A stretch of 64,000 nucleotides of DNA from Eucommia ulmoides (taxonomy: Eukaryota > Streptophyta > Magnoliopsida > Garryales > Eucommiaceae). The DNA is taken from the NCBI GenBank assembly GCA_016647705.1, contig CM028332.1, positions 29,827,300 through 29,891,299 of the forward strand. The letters are read 5' to 3'. Positions within the stretch are counted from its first letter, which is position 1. Each line of letters opens with the position of its first letter. This document shows, piece by piece, positions 44,423-58,463 of this stretch. Made by a program: the position numbers and the translations under genes. Under the pieces are notes generated by a model that saw only the letters and a list, made by a program, of their open reading frames with translations, had not been told where the DNA came from and made no database searches.

Positions 44423-46751
44423 TGTTAGCTCAGTGAGTTACCCAAGAGGGGGAGTGAATTAGATAGTTATAAAAATTTAAACAAATTTTAATCTTTTTAA
44501 CACTTCAATAATAAAATAATCAATTTATCCTAAATCGATTATTATCTTTATAATGCAGTGGATAAATGTTATTAAATTTAGGTGCACACTCAAACAACAG
44601 AAAATAGATAAAGTAAAAAATGCAGCACACAGGGATATATCTTGGTTTACCAAGTCACTCTTGACTAATCCAGGTCTCCGAGCCTCACGGAGATTCGTAC
44701 CTACTAAACCACTTGATCCATTTAACAGGTAGGAATTAGACCTTTACAATGGTTCTTTTCATAAGTTCAGAATCAACAATTACAATTCCCTTTGCATAGG
44801 TTAAGGAAGAACCTTATCTTTTTGCAGGCGAAAGACTAATCTAATTCTTTTACCAGGCTAAGAATCAAACCTCACAAATCACTCAAAGTATCATTTTCAC
44901 CGTAAGAATGGAATCATTACAATTCACTCAAATTTAATTCTAATCAAGAAGAATCAAGCCTAACTCTTTTCAAAGAAAAAGAGTAACCTAACCTAGTTAT
45001 CTACTAGGTAAAGATTAAACCTTAATCGTTTTCTTAGAAAAGATTGAAACCCGAGTTACCCTTGAATAGATACCCCCAATAGTATCTAATTCCCACAAAC
45101 TCACTAATTATGAGAATTAATGAATTTCTTCTCACTTAGAGCTTCTACAAACTTAAATCAATTAAACTCAATTAATATCCCAAATTTAGTAGTGATAGAA
45201 TTTTACTGAGGAATTTAACATCTGATTATAATAGATGTGGGTAGCACAAAAATAAACACGTAATCACATAATCACAAAAATTATTTTAAAATAATTTTTA
45301 TGCTCTTCAAAGTTTAAAAATGATTTCACAAAGATCTTATAACCAAACAAACAATAATAATATAAAATCACAATAAAATTCAAAAGTTTGAAAAGACCTC
45401 ATCAGGATAACACCAAAAGATTGTAAATTGAATCGCAAGATAGCTTAGATCGGTGACGCTAAAACCCTTAGCGCTTTAACTCAAGAACGTTTCTCACAAA
45501 TCATCTCACAAGTGATATCTCAATGAAATCTAAGAATAACGACTCTTAGAAAGCTCAGGAACTCAAGTTCTTGATAGAAATGATGTATTGATCTCTAAAA
45601 ACGCAGGTCTATTTAAGCTGATTTGAAACTGACCCTCTAACGGTTAGTTTCCTCAAAATATGACAATTAAATACACATATAGACCCCATATATTAATATC
45701 ATTTAATCCTAGTCCAATTCACTTAAATATGACTTTTAAAATATTAAATTTAACCCCCAAATTATTTCTCAATCTTAAATCATAGAGATATAAAGTATTA
45801 AATGTACAAAATTGAGAAGCACTTCAAATATGTATACCTTATCTATAGGGATAGTAAAATAAGTGTATCATATCATTAATATATCCAAATCCCTACAATA
45901 TCTCACTCAAACATCTCAAAAAAGGGCTAGTTAACGGCTAGTTTTTGAATAGTTCCTCGAAATCCTCAAAACTGTAACAACATAGTTGGTTGACTGACCT
46001 TTGCCCATCAGTTGACCAATGGATACAGAATGTATCCGAGCCATTTTTCAAACACTGGTCTGTTAATCAATCCCCCATGGGTCGGTTGATCGATCAATAT
46101 AGGATGCTTCCTCAGGCCTATTTTTGGCCCTGATCAGTTAACCAATCATCGATGGTCAGTCGACCGATCGATATAGAGAATTTCTATTTTAGCCATCGGT
46201 TGACCGATCTCTCTTGGTCAGTTGACTGATCGATTTAAAGACTCTTTATTTTCCAGCCCTTGCTCATCGGTTGACAAATCCTTTGTGGTTGGTTGACCGA
46301 TCACTGTTGGAACACTCTTTCTCAATTTTATTTCAACTCCAAACTTTGACGTTTTAAGCCCTTTAATCGATTTCGTTTCTCGGTTAACTTAATTGACACT
46401 AATAATCAATTTTAAGCACTAATCTTGCTTATGTCAATTTTTTTTTTCAATATCACATTGGAGCAAATAATTGAACACTAATTAGGACCTTAATTTTAAA
46501 CACACATAAAATAAATACTTTTTGTGTTGTGTGTGATCCTAATCGGGATACATTAAGAGTAAAATAGATTTAAGTTGTTTTCATCTAGTATCTTCAGAAT
46601 CTTCAATCTCTTAATGACCATATCTGCATCTTTCATAATTACTTAATAATTTTATCTTGAATAGAACTCTTAAATTGAAACACTCAATAAATACGTTAGT
46701 TGCACCTAAAACATCAACACTTAATTATCCATGAAAATCTTGGGATCAACA
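44423..46751 (-). mobile_element. 3' LTR of the outer copia element
   Basis: 2329 bp; on plus it starts TGTTAGCTCAGTGAGTTACC and ends GGGATCAACA. Followed on plus by ATCTCCCCCTTTTT, the inverse of the polypurine tract. Within it, 45980-46310 carries about six CGGTTGACCGATCG-type palindromic segments spaced 30-60 bp. Non-coding. Confidence 0.75.
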
Positions 46752-47198
46752 ATCTCCCCCTTTTTGATGATGACAATTAACTTTGATATTTTTTTCAAAA
46801 TAAGAATGTAATCACGCTTCCCCTAAATCCAAGGATGAGTTTTTTTTACTCGTTAAAACACAATCATGAAGAATAATTCAAGAACTCATCAGATATTCAA
46901 TAAAGCATAACATGATCATATCAACAATGTTCTCTCCCTATATTAATATAATGCTTAGGCGAATAAATCCTAAACGTTAACTAACTCGTTTAAGCGTAAA
47001 CATGGTTTCCCATTTATATCTTACCCTTTTATCAATCAATTCTCTTTTTATAAAGATATTCAATAAACATCAACATATATTCTCCCACTTTGTCATCTCA
47101 AAAAGTTGGGAAAGAGAACCAAGAACATGACTCTAGGAAAAATCATTATGCCAAACCATACCTAAACCTCGAATGATTTTTAGAAACTGATCTTTCGC

Positions 47199-48175
47199 CT
47201 AAGATTTGGTAAATATGTCGGCAAGATGGTCGGAGGTATCAATATACTCGATAATAACATCCATTTTCTGAATATGATCACGAATAAAATGATGTCTAAT
47301 CTCTATATGTTTAGTTTGTGAGTGTTGTGTAAGATTCTTAGTTAGACAAATAACACTTTTATTATCACAATAGATCGGGACTTCGTCTATACATACTTCA
47401 AAATCATTCAATTGTTGCTTAATGTATAAAATTTGAGTGCAACAATTACCAGCTACCTTGTACTCAGTCTTACTAGTAGATAAGGCTATCGAATTTTGTT
47501 TTTTGCTAGATCAAGAAACCAAGGCATGTCCTAGAAGATGACATGACCAACTTTTGCTTTTTCGCTCGACTTTGCAATCGGCAAAATCAACATTGGAGTA
47601 ACTTATTAACTTGAAATCACTCCATCTAGGATACCATAATCCTAGGTCAGTCGTCCCTTTCAAATATCGAAAGATTTGCTTAACTGCAGTTAAGTGCGAT
47701 TCTTTCGGACAAGACTGAAATCTAGCACATAAACAAACGCTATACATAATGTTAGGTCTACTAGGAGTTAAATACAACAAGCTACCAATCATACCTCGAT
47801 ATAATTTTTCATTTATGTTTTTGCCCGTATCGTTTTTGTCTATCTTTGTAGCTGTTGCTATGAGAGTTTTGCACTCTTTACCGCCATCCAAGCCATATTT
47901 TTCAGTAACTCCTTGGTATATTTATCTTGGTTTATGCAGATTCCTTCTTTGGTTTGCTTGATTTTTCAATCCAAGAAAGAAATTTAGCTCTCCAATCATA
48001 CTCATTTAAAATTCAACCTGTATTATCTTGGAAAACTCTTGATAAAGATCCTCATTAGTAGATCCAAAAATAATATCATCAACGTATATTTGTACTAATA
48101 GAATATCAGAATCGGTTTGCTTAATAAATAACATTATATCACTAAGACCCCTTCAAAAATTATTTTTGATCAAAT
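47199..48175 (-). pseudogene. Copia pol relic: end of reverse transcriptase and RNase H (outer element)
   Basis: Motifs on minus: GMIGSLLYLTPSRPNIMYSV and RYLKGTTDLGLWYP (end of reverse transcriptase), then VPIYCDNKSVICLTKN, HIEIRHHFIRDHIQK and HLADIFTKS (RNase H). The order and spacing are those of Ty1-copia. Broken. Confidence 0.85.
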
Positions 48176-50007
48176 ATCGGCTAACCTAATTCTTTTACCA
48201 GGCTAAGAATCAAACCTCACAAATCACTTCAAGTATCCTTTTCACCAGTAAGGATGGAACCGTTACAATTCACTCAAATTTAATTCTAATCTGGAAGAAT
48301 GAAGCCTAACAATTTTCAAGGGAAAAGAGTAATCTAATCTTTTTATCTACTAGGTAAAGATTAAACGTCAATCCTTTTCCCGGAAAATATTTTAACCCAA
48401 GCCACCCTTGACTAGATACTCCCAATAGTATTTAATTCGCACAAACTCACCAATTACAAGAATTAATGAATTTCTTCCCACTTAGAGCTTCTTTCACCTT
48501 AAATCAGTTAAACTCAATTAATGTCCTGAATTTACGAGTGATAGAATTTTACATGAGGAATTTAACATCTGATTACAATAGGTGTGGGTAGCACAAAAAT
48601 AAGCACGTAATTAGATAATCACAAAAATCGTTTTAAAAGACTTTTTATACTCTTTAAAGTTTAAAAACTATTTCACAAATATCTTATAACCAAGCAAACA
48701 ATAATAATATAAAATCACAATAAAAATCAGAAGTTTTGAAAGATCTTACCAGGATAACACCGAAAGATTATAAATTGAATCACAAGACAACTTAGATCGG
48801 TGACGCCAAAACACTTAGCGCTTTGACTCAAGAACTTTTCTCACAAATGATCTTACAAGTGATCTCTCGATAAAATCTAAGAATAACAACTCTTAGAAAG
48901 CTCATGCATTCAAGTTCTTAATTGAAATGATGTATTAATCTCTAAAAACGCAGGTCTATTTAAGCTGATTTGAAACTGACCCTCTAACGGTTAGTTTTCT
49001 TAAGATATAACAATTAAATGCACATATAGACACCGTATATCAGTATCATTTAATCCTGATCTAATTCACTTAAATATGTCTTTTTAAAATATTCAATTTA
49101 GTTCCCAAATTATTTGTCAATCTTAAATCATAAAGATAGAAAGTATTAAATGTACTAAATTGAGAAACACTTCAAATACGTGTACTATATCTATAGGGAT
49201 AGTCAAATAAGTGTATCACATCATTAATATATCCAAATCCCTACAATATCTTGCTCAGATATCTCAAAAATGACTAGTTAACGGCTAGTTTTTGAATAGT
49301 TCCTCGAAATCCTGAAAATTGTAACAACATAGCCGGTTGACCGACCTCTGTCCATCGGTTGACCGATGGATACAGGATGTATCCAAGCTATTTTTCAAAC
49401 ACTAGTCGGTTGATCGATCCCCCATGGATCGGTTGACCGATCGATACATGATACTTCCTTAGGCCTATTTTCGGCCTTGGTCGGTTGACCGATCGATATA
49501 GAGAGTTTTCATTTTGGCCATCGGTTGATCGATCTCTCCTAGTCAGTTGACTGATCAATTTAGAGACTCTATTTTCGAGCCCTTGCCCATCGGTTGACTG
49601 GTCTCTTGTGGTCGGTTGACCAATCATTGTTGGAACACTTTTTCTCAATTTTATTTTAACTCCAAATTTCGACGTTTTAAATCCTTTAACCGATTTCTTT
49701 TCTCTGTTAACTTAATTGACACTAATAATCAACTTTAAACACTAATCTTGCTTAGGTCAATTTTTCGTTTTCAATATCACATTGGAGTAAATAATTTAAC
49801 ACTAATTAGGAACTTAATTTTAAACACACATAAATATCACCTAGTATCTTCAGAATCTACAATCTCTTAACGTTCATCTCTGCATCCTTCATAAATACTT
49901 CTTCATTTTATCTTGAATGAAACTCTTAAACTGAAACACTCAATAAAAACATTTGTTCAACCTAAAACATCTACACTTAATTGTCCATAAAAATCTCGGG
50001 ATCAACA
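48176..50007 (-). mobile_element. Truncated LTR copy inserted in the outer element's reverse transcriptase
   Basis: Aligns closely with 44840-46751, lacking about the first 415 bases, and ends with the same GGGATCAACA. The region 49325-49630 repeats the CGGTTGACCGATCG-type palindromes. The left junction interrupts pol near 48176; pol-like sequence resumes near 50170 after about 160 unassigned bases. Confidence 0.7.
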
Positions 50008-50169
50008 TAACCAAATATACTATGTACAAACAATATAATGGTATTTGAACGACATCAAAGAGAGGTTTAAGATGATTTACATAACTTAGGGGAGTGGTAT
50101 TTCCCTAAGTGTTTTCCTTCTTCTCCTTCTTTGATCTTGGTTGTTTTTTATTGTTCCTCAACAACTTCG

Positions 50170-51431
50170 TGAGATAGGAGTTTGTTTGAGTCCATACAAA
50201 GTCTTTCAAAATTTAATACATGATCGAGAAATTTATCATTTTTAAAACCCATTTGTTGTTCGACATAAAACTTCCTCAATTAAAAATCCATTTAGGAATG
50301 CTCTATTTGAAATAGTTTAAAATTTTGTAAACATGCAAATGCAAATAGCATTCTAATAGCTTCTAGGCACAGGTATATATGTCTCGTCATAATCAATTAT
50401 TTCTTCTTGATTATAATTCGGCACTACTAATCTTATTTTGTTTTTAATTACCATACATATTTCATCATTTTTATTACGATAAACCCATTTAGTACCAATT
50501 ATAGGACAAAAGTCAGGCCTAGGAACTAGAGACCAAACTTTATTTCTTTCAAATTGAAGTAATTCATTTTGCATCACAATGATCCAAGATTCATCAGTTA
50601 AAGTTTTGTTCACATTCCTAGGTTTAATTTGAGATAAAAATACAAGATTAATGATATATCTAAGGGAAGATCTAGTACTTACAACTTTCTTGAAATTACC
50701 AATAATAACTTTGACCACGTATCCTGAAATTGCCTTTATAGCTCGTGGTAAAGTTGTCCATTTGTTTTGAGGCTCCTTATCCTTTGAATTTAATGGTTCA
50801 TTTCATGTTTCAAATCTTTGGTTCTTTTGCTTAGTTATCATTCATGTATCATCATCATCCAAATCCTTTCTCGACACAGTTGGATTAGATTCCTCAAAAA
50901 CTATATGCATAGATTCTTCCACAGCTAGTGAACCCTTATTATATACTTTATATATTTTACTATCTGAAGCATATCCAAGGAAGATACCATAATCTAATTT
51001 GACATCAAATTTATCCAAATTATCCTTATCATTTAAAATGAAACATTTACATCCAAATTTTTTGAAATAACATATATTTGTGGTTTTGCCATTCCAACTC
51101 TCATACGGGATTTTAGTAAAACCTCTTTGGATAGATACCTTATTAATAACGTGACATGCAATACTTACCACTTTGGTCCAGAAATATTTAGGAAGATTAT
51201 TCTCATTTAGCATAGTCTTGGCTATTTCCTAAAGCGTCATGTTCTTTCTTTCTACAACACTATTAAGTTGTGGTGTTCTTGGTGCAAATAAATTGTGAGA
51301 ATATCCATGTTCATCACAATAACTAATAATTTTATCATTTTTAAATTCTCTACCTCAATCACTACGAATATTAATTATGCATGATTATTTCTCATTTTGC
51401 ACATATTTACAAAACTTAGAGAAAATATATG
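50170..51431 (-). pseudogene. Copia pol relic: integrase and start of reverse transcriptase (outer element)
   Basis: Integrase C-terminal part: NENNLPKYFWTKVVSIACHV and KFGCKCFILNDKDNLDKFD. Start of reverse transcriptase: ELLQFERNKVWSLVPRP then GTKWVYRNKNDE. The integrase is cut at 51431 by the inner element and continues briefly after 60599. Broken. Confidence 0.82.
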
Positions 51432-53559
51432 TGTTGGCCAAGTGGAATACCCAAGAGGGGGTGAATTGGGTAATTAAAAATTTATCAGAATAATACTTCA
51501 ATAAATCAAATAATTAATTTTAATCCTAAATTAATTATTATCTTTATATCACAGTGAAATTAAATAATCAACTAGGTGCACACCAAAGCAAAAATAAACA
51601 AAGTAAATATTGCAGTACGCTAGAGATTTATACTGGTTTATTAAGCTACTCTTGGTTAATTCAGTCCCCCAAGCCCTACGGAGGGTCACAACCACTAATA
51701 CTTAAGATCCCTTTAAAGGAAGGAACCAAACCTTCACACCGATTCTTTTACAGGCTCAGAATCAACCATTACAAAATCTTTTTCCCAGGTTATGGAAAAA
51801 CCTTTACTTTTTACAGACTAAAGAATAAACTAATTCTTTTTAACACTAAGGCAACATAATCAAAACCTCACCAATACTCTAAATATCCTTTTACCCGGTA
51901 ATGATTGAACCGTTACAGAATTCACTCAAACACAATTCTATCCAGAAAGAATTACTACCTCAATCTCTTTACAAGAAAAGACTAAAAATTGGCTACCCCT
52001 GATTAAATATCCCCAACAGAATTTAATCCGTTAGACTACTTACCAATACAAATTGATAAGAAGATTTTTTCACTTGGAGCTTCTACCACCCCAGATAAAT
52101 TAAAACTCGATTAATATCTCAAATCTAGTGACAGAAAAGTGTGAGATTGAAAATCTGATTTTAAACAAAATATGGGTAACAAATAATTGAGCACGTAATC
52201 AGATTCAAAAAATTGTTTATAAAATATTTTCTTCAACAAAGAATAAAAAACAATTTCTAATGATCAATTTCCAAATTTAAACAAGCAATGGACAAATAGA
52301 AAATAATTAGAAAGATCTCACTCAGAATTCACAGAAAAAATAAATAGCGCGATGTTATTTCAGATCCGGTAGCAGCAAAGATTAATAGCAATTGATTCTT
52401 AAGATCGCCTCTTAAAATAGCTCACACAATATCTCAAAAAGATAACTCTCAGAACAGCTCAATACGATCTTAGCTCTTTTTGCTCACTTCTCTTGATTAA
52501 TAATTTATGAAATTCGCAAGTCTATATATATGGGAAATAAATCAACTTTCTAACGGCTAGTTCCCAGGTATCATAACATTTAAATGCTCTCTTAGACCCC
52601 ATATATCATTATGACTTCATTTTGGTTCAATTCACTTAATTATAGATTTTAAAACATTCGATTAAGTCCTCCAAATATTTCTCAATCTCAATTAGAATAG
52701 AATAGAAACAATTTCATGTATCAAATTGAGAAATATTAAAACTTAATGAACCAACTTAATAGGATTTAAATAATAGAAGAAGCATATCTTAAATATCAAT
52801 AAATCCCTTAAATCTCTCTCAAATCCCAACAAAAAATAGCTACTTTTAGATATGATTTCGGAATGCATAGAATCCGGAAACAGTGTCCTCAGTCGACCGA
52901 CCAGTCGACTGCTAGATTCAGGATCAAATTTGTTGCATTCATCGGTCGACCTATATGTCGACTTAGAGATTTAGAGAGTTTGATTTACCTTTATCGGTCG
53001 ACCTACCCGTCGATTTAGAGATACAGAGAGTTCAACTTTTCTTCACCGGTCGACCTGCCTATCGAATTAGAGATATAGAGAGTTCATGTTGCTTTGTCTG
53101 GTCGACTAACCAGTTGACTTATATATGCTGTATCTCTTTTCTGAACTCGTTTCTAACTCATTCTTTTTTATGTTTTCACCCCTTTAACCATTTTATTTTC
53201 TAAATAAGCTCCACTAATTTCTTAAATTCCATTTTAGTCAATTATAAATATTTCTTTTTAAATACACATAGGAGAAAATAATTTCATCTTATCAAAGCAC
53301 ACATAAATAATAAAAAACTTTTTGTGCCGTGTGTGTTCCTAATTGGGATATTAAGAATTGAAATTCACCTGAGTTGTTTTATCTAATTTTTTCAAACTCT
53401 TAATTCTTCATCATCTTTGACATCATCATTTAGTATCCATTTATAAATTTGTCATTGCATCTTCTTCACAGGAACTTAATTAACTGAAACACTTGAACAA
53501 ACTATTAATTACATCAAAACATCAACACTTAATTATTCATCAAAATCTTAGGATCAACA
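51432..53559 (-). mobile_element. 3' LTR of the inner copia element
   Basis: 2128 bp, on plus TGTTGGCCAAGTGG to GGATCAACA. Region 52890-53130 holds four or five CGGTCGACC/GTCGACTTAGAGA-type repeats of about 60 bp. Non-coding. Confidence 0.85.
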
Positions 53560-53573
53560 ATCTTCCCCTTTTT
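53560..53573 (-). other. Polypurine tract of the inner copia element
   Basis: The minus strand reads AAAAAGGGGAAGAT directly before the 3' LTR, where plus-strand DNA synthesis is primed in copia elements. Confidence 0.7.
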
Positions 53574-53771
53574 GATGATGACAATTAACTTCGATGTTTT
53601 CTTTTAAACAAAAATATAACCACACTCCCCCTGAATCTGAGGACGGGTTTTATAACTCATTTAAGCATCATAATGAAGATTTTAAAAAATATAATCAATA
53701 AAGCACAAAAAAATACTCCCCAAAAAATCTAATCAATAAAGCACAATAAAATACTCCTCCTTAATAAAATA

Positions 53772-56700
53772 TCATCTAATTTCTCTCCCGTTGTCATCTT
53801 CAAAAACAAAATTTAGAGAGGGGGGAACACATACAAACTTATACTCTAGGCAAACATCATTAGGCTTAGCCATACCCAAACCGCGAATGATTTTCACAAA
53901 CTGATCTTCCACTAGTGGTTTAGTAAAAATATCAGCGAGCTGGTTGGAGGTATCAATATACTCAATAACAATATCCCTTTTCTGAATATGATCACGAATA
54001 AAGTTATGTCTAATATTTATGTGCTTAGTTCGTGAGTGTTGTGTAGGATTCTTACTTAGACAAATAGCACATTTATTATCACAAAAGATCGGGAACTCCT
54101 CCATACACACTCCAAAGTCATTTAACGATTGCTTAATATATAAAATTTGAGCACAACAGTTACCAGCTGCCATATATTCAACCTCAGTAGTGGATAAGGC
54201 TATTGAATTCTGTTTCTTGCTTGACCAAGAAACCAAAGCATGTCCTAACAAATGACATGATCTAGTTGTGCTTTTCAAATCACTCTCCCTAGGATACCAT
54301 AATTCTATGTCAGTTGTCCTCTTTAAGTAACGAAAAATTCACTTAACCGCAATCAAGTGCGATTCTTTAGGACAAGACTGAAATCTAGTACAAAGACAAA
54401 CACTATATATAATGTCAGGTCTACTAGCAGTTAAATATAATAGGCTACCAATCATACCTCGATACATTTTTCATTAACGTTTTTGCCTGTATCGTCTTTT
54501 TCTATCTTCGTAGCCGTTTCTATGAGAGTTTTATACTCCTTAGCTTATTCTGAGCCATATTTCTTTAATAGCTCCTTGGTGTATTTAGCTTGGTTTTATA
54601 AATATTTCTTTTTTGGTTTGCTTAATTTGCAATCCAATAAAGAAATTCAACTCTCCCATCATGCTCATTTCAAATTCAACCTGCATAATCTTAACAAACT
54701 CTTGGCAAAGATCCTCATTAGTAGATCCAAAAATAATGTCATCAACATACACTTGTACTAATAGGATATCAGAATCAGTTTGCTTCACAAACAGTGTTAT
54801 ATCACAAATACCCATTCGAAAACCATTTTCAATCAAATATCAGTTAAGTCTCTCATACCAAACTCTCGAAGTTTGTTTGAGCCCATACAAAGCCTTGCCA
54901 AGTTTAAATACGTGATTGGGAAATTTATCACTTTCAAATCCCAGGTTTTTTTTTCACATAAACTTCTTCAGCTAGAAAGCTATTTAGAAATGTACTTTTT
55001 ACATCCATTTGATATAACTTAAAATTACGTGAACATGCAAAAGCGAGTAGCATTCTAATTGCTTCAAGTCTAGGAACAGGAGCATAGGTTTCATCATAAT
55101 ATATTCCTTCTTCTTGATTATAGTTCTGTGTCACTAATCTTGCTTTATTTCTAATTACCATACCAGATTCATCATTTTTGTTTCTAAAAACCCATTTAGT
55201 ACCAATAACTGGATGAAAATTCGGTCTCGGAACAAGACACAAAACTTTGTTCCGCTCAAATTAAACTAACTCATATTGCATTGCGAAAATCCAAAATTCA
55301 TCAGTTTACACCTCATTTATATAATTAGACTCAATTTGAGATAAGAAAGCAAGATTAATTATATCCCTAAGAGAAGAACAAGTACTTACACCTCTTTCGA
55401 AATTATCGATGATTTGTTTAATCGAATGTCTTGGTACTGTCTTTATAACTCTTGGTAAAGTCGAATCATTCTCTTTAGGTTCCTCCTCTTGTTGGGACTC
55501 CTTAGGTACATTATTACCTCAATTTTGATTATTTAAAATACCTGCATCATCATCATCCAAAACCTTTCTCGACAAGAATGGATCAGCTTTCTCAAAAACA
55601 ACATGCATGGTTTTTTCTACTACTAACGTGAGTTTATTATAAACTCTATAAGCCTTACTGTTAGTAGCATATCTAAGAAAAATTCCATAATCAGATTTAG
55701 CATCAAACTTACCAAGATTATCCTTGTCATTCAAAATAAAACACTTGCATCCAAGAACTTTAAAATAGGAAATATTATGAGTCTTACCATTCCAGATTTC
55801 ATATGGGGTTTTGTTAAACCCTCTACGAATTGATACTCAATTTACTATGTGGCAAGCTGTACTTACTGCTTCGGCCCAGAAGTAGGTTGGCAAGCAATTT
55901 TCATTAAGCATTGTTCTGGCCATCTCTTGAAGCATCCTGTTCTTTATTTCCACTACACCATTTTGTTGCGGTGATCTTGGTGCAGAGAAGTTATGAGCAT
56001 AACCATGCTCATCACAATAACTTACCACATCATCATTCTTAAACTCTTTTCCTCTGTCACTACGAATATTAATAATAGAGCATTGTTTCTCATTTTGAAC
56101 AGTTTAAAAAATTTAGCAAGAACAGAAGCAACCTCACATTTCTTAGTAAGAAAATATACACAGGTAAGTCTAGAATAATCATCTACTATAACAAACGCAT
56201 AAAACTTACCACCCAAACTAGCAACAGAGTTAGGCCCAAACAAATCAAGATGCAATAATTGAAGACATCTAGATGTGGATGTGTGTATATTTTTCTTAAA
56301 TTATGATCTAACTTGTTTGCCTAATTAACATACATCACATACTTTATCCTTCACAAATTTCTAATTAGGTAGTCCATGTACAAGACTCTTCTTAAATAGG
56401 TTAGAAATTAACTTCATACTAGCATGCTCACGTCTTTTATGCCACAACCAACTATTTTCTGATAAAGCATTTAAACAAGATAAATTTTGGAAATTAAAAT
56501 TATCAAATGAGTAAGTATACACATTCTCAAAACGTGATGCAACTAGCAAGATACTACTATCATAACTATTCTTAATAATTCATCTATTATGATCAAATAT
56601 AATATTATAGCCCTTATCACATGGTTGACTAATATTAAGAAAATTATGTTTAAATCCATCAACTAGTAACACATCTTTAATAATAGTAGTACCATTACCA

Positions 56701-56813
56701 ATAATTTTACCCTTTGCGTTGTCTTCGAAAGTCACATGACCTCCATCTTTAGGTGTCAAAGATGTAAATTTTTCTTTATCTCCTGTCATGTGTCGAGAAC
56801 AACTACTATGCAA
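53772..56813 (-). pseudogene. Copia pol of the inner element (protease region to RNase H)
   Basis: In order on minus: SSCSRHMTGDKEKFTSL (region before integrase, 56810), WLWHKRREHASMKLI (GAG-pre-integrase, about 56450), HLDLFGPNSVASLGGKF and VIVDDYSRLTCVYFL (integrase core, 56250), FSAPRSPQQNGVVE (55990). Then GTKWVFRNKNDESGM and ARLVTQNYNQEEGIYYDETY (reverse transcriptase, 55200-55100), QVYVDDIIFGSTN (catalytic YVDD, 54750), WSSKKQNSIALSTTEVEYMA and FCDNKCAICLSKNPTQHSRT (RNase H, 54230-54060). Complete domain set with several breaks. Confidence 0.88.
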
Positions 56814-56893
56814 GAATCATTTTTCCTTACTTATTGATGCTTTTAGAATAACCTGCAAGAAGCACCTCAAATAGTTCCTAAGTGATACCCAAC

Positions 56894-58413
56894 CTAAGTG
56901 GGTCCGATTTTATTAGTTGGGACAATTTTAGTTCCTTTTACAACCCAAACTTGTCTATAGTTAGATATTTTAGCAAAACATCTACGAATATTATGCCCCA
57001 CAACATTACATTTAAAACATTTAACAAGATCCTTGGTTTCAGAAAAGAATTTATGAAAACATTTTTGTTTAAGATTTTTTTGAAATCCAATACCGACTTT
57101 ATTAAAAACTCCACGTGAACTTCCCAAAAGAATTTTCAAGTTATTTTCGTCACCGGTGAATTTGAGAACAATTGATTGCAAATCCATCAATTTAGATTTC
57201 AATTTATTGTTTTCAGATTCGTAGTCCACCACTTGCTTGTTTAATGTGTTAATTGTACTTTGAAGGGCACTTATTTTAGAACACTGGTTTTTATAATCAT
57301 GTAAAAGTTCTTGATAAATATCAAATAATTCATCAAAATTCAAGGGACAAGAACTTGAACATTCAGTTACCTCACCACCAGTGGCCACTAATGCAAACAT
57401 GGACGTGTCTTCACTATCCGAATTTTTCAAGCTACTTGAATCAGTATCATGCCAAGTAGCCTTCATGGATTTTTTCTTACTCTTCTTTTCTTTCTTCTTA
57501 TTTTCTTTTCTTTATTCTTCTTTGGTTCGGGACAATTGTTTTGAAAGTGACCGGTCTTACAACAATTGTAACATTCCACTTTAGACATGTTGAGGTTTCT
57601 TCTCCCACGAAATGTGCGCCTAGTCATTCTTCTAAAATTATTTGTGAGAAGTGCTACATTTTTATCTTGCTCACTATCAAGACTTTCATTATCACTATCA
57701 TCCTATTCTTCAATTTTTTGAACTTTTAGCGCCAATGATTTTCTCTTGCCATTTTCGGTATCATCCTCATATCCTTTAATCGCCGATTTATAAGTCATCA
57801 AGTTACCTGTGAGATTATCAATTTCATATTTACCAAGATCCTTGGCTTCCTCGATTGCCGTCACCTTTGACTCCCATTTTTTTGTTAAGGACCTTAGGAC
57901 CTTTCTTACTCTATCCTCTATGGAGTATGTCTTTTCGAGTTGACTCAAGTTGTTACATATGTTATTGAAGCGAATATACATCTCATGAATCGATTCATTT
58001 TCTTCCATCTTGAACAACTCAAATTTTCTCATAAGAGCGTTGATTTTGAACTGCTTCACTTGACTTGTCCCTTCGTGGGTAACTTGTAGCTGATCCCACA
58101 TCTCCTTTGCAGATTTGTAACCTGAAACTCTAGAATATTCATTAGCATCTAAAGAGCAAAAGAGAATATTAATAGCTTGAGAGTGAATAGAGAGTTTCTG
58201 CTTATCAGAAGCAGTTAGTTGTTCTTTCTTCTTTTCAACTCCATTTTCCATTGGAATAAACGGATCATCCTCGATTGTTAGCCACACACAGTAATTTGTA
58301 GCTTGAAGAAAGGCTATCATCATGTCTTTCCAAAATGAGTAACTTTCACCTGCAAACAAAGGTGGTCGGTGCATAGACTGCCCTTCAGCTAGTGTGCCTA
58401 TTATGTGCGCCAT
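56894..58413 (-). pseudogene. Copia gag of the inner element
   Basis: The UBN2-type gag domain (58413-57703) has RPPLFAGESYSFWKDMM, EYSRVSGYKSAKEMWDQLQ, FNNICNNLSQLEKTYSIEDR and VRKVLRSLTKKWESKVTAI. Next is a Lys/Ser-rich region with a zinc knuckle near 57570-57530, a coiled-coil segment, and a second CCHC knuckle (CFKCNVVGHNIRRCF) near 57010. Starts about 50 bases after the primer site. A frame break separates the two halves. Confidence 0.82.
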
Positions 58414-58449
58414 ATGATATTTGTTAGCTAAAAATATCGAGCTAAACTA

Positions 58450-58462
58450 GCTCTGATGCCAA
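58450..58462 (-). other. Primer binding site of the inner copia element
   Basis: The minus strand reads TTGGCATCAGAGC directly after the 5' LTR, close to TGGTATCAGAGC, complementary to the 3' end of initiator-Met tRNA as usual in plant copia elements. Confidence 0.8.
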
Positions 58463-58463
58463 T